Part shown: positions 7,622-15,172 of the stretch, piece after piece
Layout of the letters: the number at the start of each line of letters is the position of its first letter
Position numbering within the stretch: the stretch's first letter is position 1
DNA from: a virus
Virus record (IMG/VR): IMGVR_UViG_3300017989_000294
Coordinates: 1 to 32,625 of that record
DNA length: 32,625 nt
Strand: one strand, 5' to 3'
Made by a program: the position numbers and the translations under genes
The notes under the pieces: model-generated
The model's input: the letters and a program-made list of their open reading frames with translations, nothing else
The model's database searches: none
What the model was told of the DNA's origin: nothing

Positions 7622-9058
7622 CTACGGAGGTGGCTCGATGTAGATCTTGCCGTTGCGGATGAGGTACTTCGCGTCGGTCGGTGTCTTGTCGACCGTGGGC
7701 TGGTTGACCGTGGTGTTCTTGACCGAGGCCAGGGACTGCAATGCATCCACGATATCGGCCTTGATGAGGTCCGTTGGATGATCGGCACTCACCGCCGGCC
7801 GCCTGGTGGCATTGGCAGTATCACCAGGAGTGAGCCCATCGAACACGTCCAGGATTGCGTCGAGCTGGTCCTGGGTGCCCGGCCCTGCCGGCTTCAGTCC
7901 TCCCGAGCCAGTATCGGGTGTGGATGACGGGAACGACTCGGTGACGATGATGTGCGTGGCCGTCACACCCCCAGCGGCAACGACCCTCACGCATGGCTGC
8001 CAGTCGGTCCCCACCTGAACGTTGAAGAGGACCCGATCCCCCTCGGAGATCGTACCCACTGGACTGGATGAGAGATTCAGCTGCGTGTCCCCGGTCATGC
8101 TCGTGACCGTGAAGGAACCGGACCAGTCGTACTCGTAGCCGTCGTGAACCGTCACGTCCACGTCCACAGGCTCCGTCTGCTCCGTGGCGATCAGGACCCC
8201 GGATACACCTCGTGTGCCCAGATCGGCGGTACAGGGTCTCACCTCACCTGCCAGCTCATCCCAGACGGCGTTCACGTCGACATTGAAGCGGTCACCAGTC
8301 GGAACGTCGCTCGTCACGCCCGGCCCGAGGCAGACGATGTCCACCGTGCCGAGGTCGTCGTTGCCGTCACCATCGCGATCGAAGTGAGGGTAGACGTAGG
8401 CCTTCTCGCAGCCTCCAACGCCCTCGGCGTAGTTCTTGTAGTGACCGTAGTTGCCACCTCCGGGCGGGTTCTGCAGCCACGAGAGGATCCTCGTTCTGTA
8501 CTCGTCGTCCGTCTCCTCATCGGTGGCACCAGCCAGCGGGGATCCTGACTTCACGGTTGCCTCATCGTCCACACCTGAAATCGGCGTGACGATGGTCAGA
8601 ATCTCGCCAGCGGTCTTGTTGCAGATCTGGCCCGTGTCGCTGGAGAGGACATCGACATCGACCGAGCCACCAGCCCAGTCTGCCACGGAGACAGCGTCCG
8701 AGTTGTAGTACTCCGTCCCGTCAGCATGGACCCACTTGGTATTCGTCGGCACGGCCGTGGCCGTTCCGGTGAGCGTGATCTCGCCTGAGGTTGTCCCGCT
8801 CGAGGCCTTTCGTCTCTTGTCCTCCGGCAGGTACGTCTCGCCATGCTCGTCGAGGTCGCTTCCGGTGGCGGTGGTGATGAAGATGGCGGCGTAGATCTGC
8901 TTGGCTCGGGCTAGGATCATGCCGGCCACGCCGGTGACCGAGTGGCTCTCGAGCCACGGATCCGTTCCCCTGGCCACACTGATGTTGGGGAAGAAGGTCC
9001 GGTACCACCCCAGGAACTTCTCTTGAAGCTCCGACTTTGTCGGCCACGTGATTGCCAT
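7622..9058 (-). CDS. Baseplate wedge protein, Mu gp47 / P2 gpJ family
   Basis: The product is 478 residues. The N-terminal domain (FLGWYRTFFPNISVARGTDP, then GSDLDEHGETYLPEDKRRKA) and the central motif GATDEETDDEYRTRILSWLQ followed by PPGGGN are diagnostic for the Baseplate_J family. This family forms the wedge core of contractile tails and corresponds to T4 gp6. The start overlaps the previous gene's end. A segment around residues 225-240 (FDRDGDGNDDLG) is Asp-rich and looks like a small calcium-binding-type loop inserted between core strands. A longer C-terminal region (about 300-390) looks like an added beta domain. The length exceeds Mu gp47 (roughly 360 residues), consistent with these inserts. 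Confidence 0.9.
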   Translation of the reverse strand: MAITWPTKSELQEKFLGWYRTFFPNISVARGTDPWLESHSVTGVAGMILARAKQIYAAIFITTATGSDLDEHGETYLPEDKRRKASSGTTSGEITLTGTATAVPTNTKWVHADGTEYYNSDAVSVADWAGGSVDVDVLSSDTGQICNKTAGEILTIVTPISGVDDEATVKSGSPLAGATDEETDDEYRTRILSWLQNPPGGGNYGHYKNYAEGVGGCEKAYVYPHFDRDGDGNDDLGTVDIVCLGPGVTSDVPTGDRFNVDVNAVWDELAGEVRPCTADLGTRGVSGVLIATEQTEPVDVDVTVHDGYEYDWSGSFTVTSMTGDTQLNLSSSPVGTISEGDRVLFNVQVGTDWQPCVRVVAAGGVTATHIIVTESFPSSTPDTGSGGLKPAGPGTQDQLDAILDVFDGLTPGDTANATRRPAVSADHPTDLIKADIVDALQSLASVKNTTVNQPTVDKTPTDAKYLIRNGKIYIEPPP

Positions 9059-9435
9059 CAGTCTGTTCCGTATGCGAGCCGCCCGTCGTAGGAGTGCTCC
9101 TCACCCTCTGCCTCCCAGATGAAGCCGTAGTCCACGCGGCCAGGATCATTGGCATTCACCTCGGCGACGGTGAGCTCGAAGCTGTCGATCGTGCCGTCGT
9201 CGATGATCGGCTCGACCGCCTCTGCGTAGTCCCTCTTCGCCACCTCGAGGATGTTGTGGTCCATCTTCTTGCGGTTCATGAACTCGTTTCCGAACGTGGG
9301 ATCACTGGGGACGCTACCCCTCTTGGTCTTGACCCGTTGATAGATCTGCGACGCACCGCTCTCGTCCCACACCCAGGCTCCGTTCTCCATGACGTAGGAA
9401 CCCGTCTTCGGGTCGATCTTCCTGGTCCGCCTCAT
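9058..9435 (-). CDS. Baseplate protein, Mu gp46-like
   Basis: This is a 125-residue protein lying just before baseplate J, as gp46 does in Mu. It fits the gp46/GPW_gp25-type layout: an N-terminal hydrophilic part, a 'GSVPSDPTFGNEFMN' segment like the conserved G-x-x-x-D-P-x-x-G-x-x-L stretch, then a helix (AEAVEPIIDDG) and beta strands at the end. Such proteins form part of the inner baseplate wedge, equivalent to T4 gp25. The C-terminal 15 residues are a short extension. Confidence 0.75.
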   Translation of the reverse strand: MRRTRKIDPKTGSYVMENGAWVWDESGASQIYQRVKTKRGSVPSDPTFGNEFMNRKKMDHNILEVAKRDYAEAVEPIIDDGTIDSFELTVAEVNANDPGRVDYGFIWEAEGEEHSYDGRLAYGTD

Positions 9436-9752
9436 GTGATCCCCCCGGTCACCACGATCGTCTTCTGCAACGAGGGCCCGAGGCAGTTGTTGGTCGTGGC
9501 CGGGTCACGCTGGAGTCCCGAGTCCGTGGTCTCGATCGTGGCCACGGCGCTGTCGAGCTCGGCGTTCGCCTCGAGCTCGTCCACGACACCCTTCGCAACC
9601 GCGTAGCAGACGAGTTTCCACGTGGTCTGATTGTCGGCTGACTCTCCGCCCAGATCGTAGTTAAACTCGTTGAGCCACTCCGCCTTGAGGTTGTCGTAGA
9701 TCCTCTTCGAGAGGCCCGAGGTGCAGTCCTTGTCGCCGATGCTCAGTCCCAT
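9432..9752 (-). CDS. Small conserved-type tail/baseplate protein, unknown function
   Basis: The product is 106 residues, overlapping the next gene by 4 nt and abutting the spike gene. It has the pattern GLSKRIYDNLKAEWL near the N-terminus and YAVAKGVVDELEANAELDSA in the middle, a combination I associate with small uncharacterised proteins encoded next to the spike in several myophages. Mu itself has no separate gene here. It is likely a virion or assembly component. The C-terminal 35 residues are Thr-rich. Confidence 0.6.
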   Translation of the reverse strand: MGLSIGDKDCTSGLSKRIYDNLKAEWLNEFNYDLGGESADNQTTWKLVCYAVAKGVVDELEANAELDSAVATIETTDSGLQRDPATTNNCLGPSLQKTIVVTGGIT

Positions 9753-10304
9753 CTACTTCACCGTATGGCCCTCTGAGCCCTCGATCGGACCCACCGAGCC
9801 CAGAGCTGTATCCGGCACGCCAGTCGTGCCCGGCCCTGGCATCCCGGGATGCTTGTGGATGGCGTGATTCGCAGCAGGTGTGTTTGTCCACCAGGTCGAG
9901 AAGTTGTCCTTGCGGATGAGGAGCCCGCCCGATCCCGAGCCTATCTGGACGATCGTACTCGTGCAGCGGACCTGAGCGCCTCCAGACGAGAAGATGGCCG
10001 TCTCACCCTCCTGGAGATCCGTCGGTTCCCCATCCTCAAGATGCGCACCGAGGAGGATTCCCCCGAGGACGTCGAGGAGAAATCCCTTCTCCTTGGCGAC
10101 ACCGCTGACCGCAGCAGCCGCTCGGTGCTTGAACCCGGCAGGACTGACACTGAAAGCAGCACGCCAGGTCTCTCGTCCGTCCTCGGTTTCGTCCCGATCT
10201 CCTTCACACTGGACCTCCCTGTTGGTGGCATGGCCCTCGCGGATGATGTCCACCCACTGGAACGCCTTCTCGATCATGGAGTAGGCGATCTTCGATACCC
10301 TCAT
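9753..10304 (-). CDS. Baseplate spike protein, Mu gp45 / P2 gpV-like
   Basis: The product is 183 residues and sits between the gp44-like hub and gp46-like genes, as in Mu. The N-terminal part is an OB-like segment with a Gly/Leu-rich core (GGILLGAHLEDGEP), followed by beta-helical repeats. Near the C-terminus is HAIHKHPGMP, containing an HxH pair (His150, His152). In P2 gpV and related spikes the HxH motif of three chains binds an iron ion at the needle tip, so this tip probably carries a metal. A further 25-residue tail (TALGSVGPIEGSEGHTVK region) follows the motif and would have to pack beside the needle. Confidence 0.75.
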   Translation of the reverse strand: MRVSKIAYSMIEKAFQWVDIIREGHATNREVQCEGDRDETEDGRETWRAAFSVSPAGFKHRAAAAVSGVAKEKGFLLDVLGGILLGAHLEDGEPTDLQEGETAIFSSGGAQVRCTSTIVQIGSGSGGLLIRKDNFSTWWTNTPAANHAIHKHPGMPGPGTTGVPDTALGSVGPIEGSEGHTVK

Positions 10305-11572
10305 GACGTCGGAACCTCGATGATTCCCTTGGGCTGTAGAGTTACGGTCGTGCGAGGCCCGAGATTGTCCATGTCGTACTCCTGGATGACCTTCGGGCAG
10401 TACATCTGGTCGTGGATATAGCGCGACGGCTCGTCGTCGTAGACGTCCCAGACCGTGTCGAAGCCGTAGAGGTAGTCTCCCTGACCGAAGCCAGCCATGG
10501 GGTACTCAAGTGCAGTGCCCTTGATCTGACTCTCGACGAGCAGCCTCTGAGCCACCCTGCGGGCCTCCTCGATTGACGTGATGTTTCGGTCCCTGTGGTA
10601 GTGGGGACGGTTCACCTTGTTGGCAACGAGCTCCTCGTCCATGGCCACGGCCTTGATGGGCTCCTTGCCTTGCTTGCCGAAGACGTAGACGTGGGAGTAG
10701 CGCTGGCCGGGCTGGCCGGCCCAGTCACCGCCCTCGGTGTTGTTCATCTCGGTCGTGTACGTAGTCGGCGGAGGCATGCCCGGAAGCTCGATGACGTTCG
10801 TGGCGCGGAACAGCGGGGCCTGGTCGTAGTCGGGAGTGCCCACGATGAACGAGCCATCCGCCCCGAACCACCCGAGCAGGTGCTGGGTCCTGAGTAGCCT
10901 CTGGATGAAGTTCCAGTACGTGTCGTCGGGCTTGGGCTTGAGCTCCTTCGCTATCTTGCGGTTCTTGACGACCTCGACGTAGGCCGAGAGCGTGTCGGTG
11001 GCGGTCCCGCTCGTCGAGAACTCGTAGCCCGACCATGGCTTACCGACGACGTCCTTGTACCACTTCTGCTTCTTGGCCGTCTCGAGGTCCTTGACGGTGT
11101 ACGTCTTCTTCTTCGTGGTGACGACCACCCGGTTGTCATCGTTGCCGATGATGACGGGGATGTTCCATTCGCCCAGCAGCATCTCCAGGATGTCGAGGAG
11201 GAACAGGCCCTTGACGTTGAAGCCTAGTTCCAATTCTCTGTCGACGACCTGGCCACCGACATCTCGACCAGAGATGTGGATGGCCGCGCCGTCGCCGGTC
11301 CCGACACCATTGATGGTGTCCAGATACCCCGTGAGCTGCTTCGCCCCATCGATGAACAGCTCGACCTTCTCGAAGGAGTCTCCAGCGGCCCTGATCCTGT
11401 TGATGATGGGCTCGGGGTCGACACGCGGATCCCACGTTGCCACGCCGAAGGTCATGTCGAACGTGTCGGCCGGGCTCGTCATGTCGTGGACGTTCCGGAA
11501 TCTCTGCCAGGTATCGACGAGCAGATCGCCGATCTTGAGTTCGACGAGGTGCTCTCCTACGAGCCCCTTCAT
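10301..11572 (-). CDS. Baseplate hub protein, Mu gp44 (P) / gpD family
   Basis: This 423-residue protein is coupled (ATGA) to the N-like gene before it and to the spike gene after it. The beginning (VGEHLVELKIGDLLVDTWQR, then a segment with FDMTFGV) and the 'KVELFIDGAKQLTGYLD' stretch match the first hub domain of Mu gp44. Later come HISGRD and IEEARRVAQRLLVE, both typical of the gp44/late-control-D fold. The trimeric hub joins the tube to the spike, equivalent to T4 gp27. An Lys-rich insertion around residues 165-195 (VVTTKKKTYTVKDLETAKKQ) interrupts the second domain. Confidence 0.8.
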   Translation of the reverse strand: MKGLVGEHLVELKIGDLLVDTWQRFRNVHDMTSPADTFDMTFGVATWDPRVDPEPIINRIRAAGDSFEKVELFIDGAKQLTGYLDTINGVGTGDGAAIHISGRDVGGQVVDRELELGFNVKGLFLLDILEMLLGEWNIPVIIGNDDNRVVVTTKKKTYTVKDLETAKKQKWYKDVVGKPWSGYEFSTSGTATDTLSAYVEVVKNRKIAKELKPKPDDTYWNFIQRLLRTQHLLGWFGADGSFIVGTPDYDQAPLFRATNVIELPGMPPPTTYTTEMNNTEGGDWAGQPGQRYSHVYVFGKQGKEPIKAVAMDEELVANKVNRPHYHRDRNITSIEEARRVAQRLLVESQIKGTALEYPMAGFGQGDYLYGFDTVWDVYDDEPSRYIHDQMYCPKVIQEYDMDNLGPRTTVTLQPKGIIEVPTS

Positions 11573-12414
11573 GCCGGCACGATGAGAAGGGTGTTCGCAT
11601 CGATCTGCAGGGGGTCACCCACCTCGTTGTACTGGAAGATCTCCTCCTCCGTGCAGCCACACGCCGCGGCCACATCCACCAGAGTCATCTCCCGCTCGAC
11701 ACGGTAGATGCCGAGCTTGCCTCTCTGACCGACCTGGATGTCGGTTGCCTCGATGAGCAGCTGACCGATCCTGTGCGCGTCACCCAGGTAGTCCCAGTAG
11801 AGGGGCACGGCACCCTCGTCGAGGCTCTCGGCCAAGGCGATGATGGACTGGATCGCCGCCGAGAGAGAGGCGTGCATGAAGGGGACGGTGAGGGTGGTGC
11901 TCGCGAGGATGGTCAGGTAGGCGGAGACATGGAAGGAGAAAGAGGACGGGCTCGAAAAGCCCAGGGCGGTGTCCAGGTAGTTGGCCACGGCCCCGGCACG
12001 CGCCTCCGGCGAGAGGATCTCGATGACGTTCTTCCAGGCGTGCTCGCCCTGGGCCACCTCGAGGAAGCTGAGGCGCATCTCGATGAGGTTCGGGCTGTCG
12101 CCACGCACCTCGTCTGGGTAGTCAGTGGCCAGCGCCCAGATCTCGCCGTAGATCGGGTGGACGAGAGTGCCGGCGCCGATCGCGTCGCAGACCTCGATGA
12201 GGTCCTCTGCTCGCTGCTTCCACCTCTCCCCGAAGAAGACGGCGGTCATGTTGATGGGGACCGGCTTGCGCCCCCCCTCCCATGCAAGACCACCGGGGCG
12301 GTTAGTGTACCCGACGCTCCTGTGGCGCTTCCCGCGGCCCACGGATGCGGAGAGGACCTTGAACTCGACGCCCTTGAACGAGGCATCGTAGATCTGAGTC
12401 TTGTCCCATTCCAT
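11569..12414 (-). CDS. Mu gpN-like (DNA_circ_N) protein fused to a LysM domain
   Basis: The product is 281 residues from the ATG at 12414 (a GTG one codon earlier is also possible). The N-terminal 100 residues fit the DNA_circ_N / Mu gp43 (N) family: ASFKGVEFKVLSASVGRGKR, then an INMTAVFFGERW strand and a 'HPIYGEIWAL' segment. Despite the old 'DNA circulation' name, this family is a baseplate or tail-tip protein. The last 55 residues are a LysM fold (VEREMTLVDVAAACGCTEEE, NEVGDPLQIDANTLLIVPA), which binds peptidoglycan-type glycans or serves as a baseplate building block. A hydrophobic stretch at about 155-185 separates the two. Fusion of both in one chain is unusual for Mu relatives. Confidence 0.75.
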   Translation of the reverse strand: MEWDKTQIYDASFKGVEFKVLSASVGRGKRHRSVGYTNRPGGLAWEGGRKPVPINMTAVFFGERWKQRAEDLIEVCDAIGAGTLVHPIYGEIWALATDYPDEVRGDSPNLIEMRLSFLEVAQGEHAWKNVIEILSPEARAGAVANYLDTALGFSSPSSFSFHVSAYLTILASTTLTVPFMHASLSAAIQSIIALAESLDEGAVPLYWDYLGDAHRIGQLLIEATDIQVGQRGKLGIYRVEREMTLVDVAAACGCTEEEIFQYNEVGDPLQIDANTLLIVPA

Positions 12415-14147
12415 CACTCACCGAAGACCGAGGTCTCGGCCGGTGGAGCGTCGGCGGCCCCGGGCAGTGTCACGGTCACGTCGATCTTCTGCTTCTTGAG
12501 CGTCGCGTTCAGCTTGTCGAGGCTGTCGGCCAGGGGCCTCAGCGCATCACCGCTCAGAGCAGCGCCCTGCCCTGGTGCTTTGCCCTGCTTCTCCAGGTGC
12601 TCGGCGTAGGCTTTGGCCATCTCGGAGTAGGTCTCGTCGCCGATGTTGAAGGACGTCTTCAGCGTCTTCTTCATGTACTTGGTTCTGAGATTGCCTTCCG
12701 GGAGCAGCTTCTCGGCCAGCCCCGCGTACTCGGAATTCGCGAGCCAGTCCTCGAACTCCTTGGACTCAGGGGACATGGCCGTGCCGGGCCCGGCGATCGC
12801 GTACCCGCCCATGATGCGTCTCGCCTGCTGCTCGGCCTGGGTCATCTCGGCGGCTTCCTTCGCCTTGCCACCCTCGTCGACGAAGCCGAGGCGCTCCATC
12901 CACTCCGGCACCTCGAGCTTGTCCAGAAGGCCCATCCAGAACTCGGACGCTGCCTGCAGAGCGAAGCTCGTGCCCTCCACGGACATCCCGAGGTTGTCGA
13001 GGATCTCCCCCAGGGCCTCCATCCCTTCCTCGGTCAGAAGCGTCTCGTCGATCAGCCCGATGAACTGCTCCTTGAGCTGCTTCATCTTCGAGGCTGTCTC
13101 TTCGTTCTGGTCGTTGAGGAAGTCCATGAAGCCCTTCGTCCCGGACTCCACGGTGATGATGTTCTCGAACGTGCCCCGCTCCGTGAGCAGGGCCTTCCAG
13201 GCGTTGACGGCCTCCTCGGAGCCGAAGATCTGGTACATCGCCCTGGTCGGGTCATCGAGACCGCTCAGGGCGTCCATGACGCCAAAGATATTCTCCTTGA
13301 GCGTCTTGGTATTGTCGATCGTAACGCCCAGCTGCTTCTGCAGGTTGTCCTGGACCTGGGCCCGGGAGAGGACCGCGATGGCCTGACGGGTGTAGGTCCG
13401 GGTCCGCTCCATGGAGTCGGGGTAGAAGGCCGAGACCGTCTCGAGCATCGCTGCCACGGTCCGGACCGACTCGATGCCCCCCTGCCCCAGAGACTTCGTC
13501 TGGCCGAGGAGCTCGGGCAGTGCCGCCTGCAGCTCCTTGAAGCCCATGGAGCCCTGCTTGCTCGCGGACTCGAGGAAGGCCATGGCATCGACCAGGTCGT
13601 CCCCGGTGACGCCAGCGAGCTTGTTGAGGCTCCCCATGAGCCCCATGACCTCGTTGAGCTCGGCCCCGAAGGCGTTGGACATCTTCGTGGCCAGCTCGAG
13701 CTGCTGCACGAGCGTCCCCTCCGACGCGAGATCGTGGACCACGGCGTATTGGTCCTGGAGCTGCTGCAGCGCGGCGATCTGATCGGCCCGGGCGATGCCG
13801 AAGTCTTCGGCAGAGTCGGCCACGGCCCGGCCCAGGGCGTCCTCCTGCTCGGCGGTCAGGTCAGCGGCTCGGCCGAGCCTCTTGGTCGCGATCTCGATGT
13901 CAGCGACCTGGCCGACGCGCATCCCGAGACCGGCGATGCCCCCGATCCCGAGGGCGCCGGCGGCGAAGCTGCCCAGCCTCTTGAGAGTGGCGATTCCCTT
14001 CTGGTAGATGCCGTCGAAGGTGGTATCGAAACCACCCCCGAGCTTCTTCTTCACATCCTTCGGCAGGGTCGCGAGGAGCCTGTCGAAGGATGGGTCCTTC
14101 TGGAGTCCGACTGCGAACTCCAGGATCTCATCATTGCCTAATGCCAC
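12414..14147 (-). CDS. Tail tape measure protein
   Basis: The product is 577 residues, starting at a GTG that lies inside the -1 frame end of the tail chaperone gene. It is almost wholly helical, with a Gly/Ala-rich hydrophobic segment (FAAGALGIGGIAGLGMRVGQ) near residues 60-80. Its long central region has the TP901-type core pattern (AMAFLESASKQGSMGFKELQ). The order chaperone, tape measure, N-like, hub is that of Mu. Tape measures set tail length at about 0.15 nm per residue, which would give a tail near 85 nm, similar to Mu or slightly shorter. No peptidase or lysozyme domain is visible. Confidence 0.85.
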   Translation of the reverse strand: MALGNDEILEFAVGLQKDPSFDRLLATLPKDVKKKLGGGFDTTFDGIYQKGIATLKRLGSFAAGALGIGGIAGLGMRVGQVADIEIATKRLGRAADLTAEQEDALGRAVADSAEDFGIARADQIAALQQLQDQYAVVHDLASEGTLVQQLELATKMSNAFGAELNEVMGLMGSLNKLAGVTGDDLVDAMAFLESASKQGSMGFKELQAALPELLGQTKSLGQGGIESVRTVAAMLETVSAFYPDSMERTRTYTRQAIAVLSRAQVQDNLQKQLGVTIDNTKTLKENIFGVMDALSGLDDPTRAMYQIFGSEEAVNAWKALLTERGTFENIITVESGTKGFMDFLNDQNEETASKMKQLKEQFIGLIDETLLTEEGMEALGEILDNLGMSVEGTSFALQAASEFWMGLLDKLEVPEWMERLGFVDEGGKAKEAAEMTQAEQQARRIMGGYAIAGPGTAMSPESKEFEDWLANSEYAGLAEKLLPEGNLRTKYMKKTLKTSFNIGDETYSEMAKAYAEHLEKQGKAPGQGAALSGDALRPLADSLDKLNATLKKQKIDVTVTLPGAADAPPAETSVFGE

Positions 14148-14768
14148 TCAGGATCTTCTTGGCGAGCTTGGGCTCGGTGAGTGCTAGGAAGACGAGGATC
14201 TCTCCTCGAGTAAGCTGGCATGCTGCTCGACCAAAGAAATCAGACAGCGCCGTACTACGGAGGGCGGCATACCGTTCAATAGTGGAACCAAGGCCGCCCT
14301 CTTCCCCGCTTTTTTTAGCACCTCCTCCAGCAGCTTCGCGGCTGCCTGCTGCCCCTTCACCGAGTCGAGATCCGGGTCCATCTCGTTCGTGAAGTCGGCC
14401 AGCTCCCTCAGCAGCACCTTCTGCTCGTCGGGCGTGATGTGCCTTTTCAGGTCCTGCACGCCGCTGCAGAGGGGCACGCGGATCTTGTTCTCGTGGGACT
14501 CGGCCGTATAGAGAGACGAGGCAAGTGCTCGAGCGAACAGTTCCTTGCGGTACATCTCCGCGGCTCGGCTGGAGTCGGGGTCGACGCCGTTGCCCTTCAG
14601 GTGCTTCCAGGCTCCGAGCCTCGCCTCGTCGTAGTCGAACTCGACCGGGACCTGGATGCCGACCTGGACACCGGGCCGGCCCGGGAAGTCGATCACCTTA
14701 CCGGGCCTCTTGCCGGCCGTGAGCTTCGCCAGTGGGGAGAGTCCCCCCTCCTTCTCGCCCTCCGCCAT
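14131..14768 (-). CDS. Tail assembly chaperone, -1 frameshift product (GT-like)
   Basis: A slip at the A run (14310-14316) after codon 153 would move ribosomes to the -1 frame. That frame then runs 59 further codons (SGEEGGLGSTIERYAALRST, later FLALTEPKLAKKIL) and ends at a TGA inside the first codons of the tape measure gene. The fusion would be 212 residues. The added part contains a small hydrophobic helix, as expected for a T-domain that contacts tube subunits. Conserved frameshifts at this place occur throughout tailed phages, and the geometry here fits: slippery site near the 3' end, and a -1 frame reaching the tape measure start. Not experimentally shown. Confidence 0.7.
14184..14768 (-). 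CDS. Tail assembly chaperone, unshifted product (G-like)
   Basis: The product is 194 residues, immediately downstream of the tube gene and upstream of the tape measure, the usual place for the tail chaperone pair (lambda G/GT, Mu gp41/41'). The sequence is hydrophilic and helical (SRAAEMYRKELFARALASSL, EQKVLLRELADFTNEM). Around codons 151-153 lies CTA AAA AAA G, a -1 slippery sequence. Without slipping, the frame continues for another 41 residues to a TAG at 14184. The chaperone normally coats the tape measure while the tube assembles around it. Confidence 0.75.
   Translation of the reverse strand: MAEGEKEGGLSPLAKLTAGKRPGKVIDFPGRPGVQVGIQVPVEFDYDEARLGAWKHLKGNGVDPDSSRAAEMYRKELFARALASSLYTAESHENKIRVPLCSGVQDLKRHITPDEQKVLLRELADFTNEMDPDLDSVKGQQAAAKLLEEVLKKAGKRAALVPLLNGMPPSVVRRCLISLVEQHASLLEERSSSS
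14310..14316 (-). other. Programmed -1 ribosomal frameshift site
   Basis: Seven A residues read as A AAA AAA in the chaperone's zero frame (CTA AAA AAA GCG), which fits X XXY YYZ with X and Y both A. A run of this length could also allow RNA polymerase slippage, giving the same fusion. The sequence just after is G-rich. No pseudoknot was established. Confidence 0.7.
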
Positions 14769-14769
14769 G

Positions 14770-15141
14770 CTAGTCCTCCACCGGGTAGCCCTCGAAGACG
14801 AACGAGCTCCTGGGCTCGCCGTCCACGGCCTCCTTGCGGTTGTAGCTTGAGATCACACCCTCGTAGCTCGCCTCCACGCCTGTGGCCGTCTCGTAGACGG
14901 TCATGGTGACCAGCGTTCCCTTCCGCACGAGCCGGCGGTAGTTGAACTGCTCACCGCCAACGGGCACACCGCTCTCCACGGTGATCGTGCCGTCGGCCGG
15001 CCCGTCGGCGATGCCTCGCATCCCGACCATGGCGAGCTTCTTGGGGTTGCCCTTGAGGTCCTCGTCCCACGTCGTGAACGTGATGATGGGGACCTCGTCG
15101 AGGGTGATCTGCCCGTGACCGAGCTTGGTAACTCCCGGCAT
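14770..15141 (-). CDS. Tail tube protein, Mu gpM-like
   Basis: The product is 123 residues, with a strong AAGGAGA site before its ATG, lying directly after the sheath gene as in Mu (L then M). The beta-rich sequence (HGQITLDEVPIITFTTWDED, then GTITVESGVPVG and VTMTVYETATG) fits the short tube proteins of contractile tails, which stack as hexamers inside the sheath. The upstream gap is about 30 bp and the chaperone gene follows with 1 nt between. Confidence 0.8.
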   Translation of the reverse strand: MPGVTKLGHGQITLDEVPIITFTTWDEDLKGNPKKLAMVGMRGIADGPADGTITVESGVPVGGEQFNYRRLVRKGTLVTMTVYETATGVEASYEGVISSYNRKEAVDGEPRSSFVFEGYPVED

Positions 15142-15172
15142 CTGCGTCTCCTTCTGTCAGATTGTTGATCGG

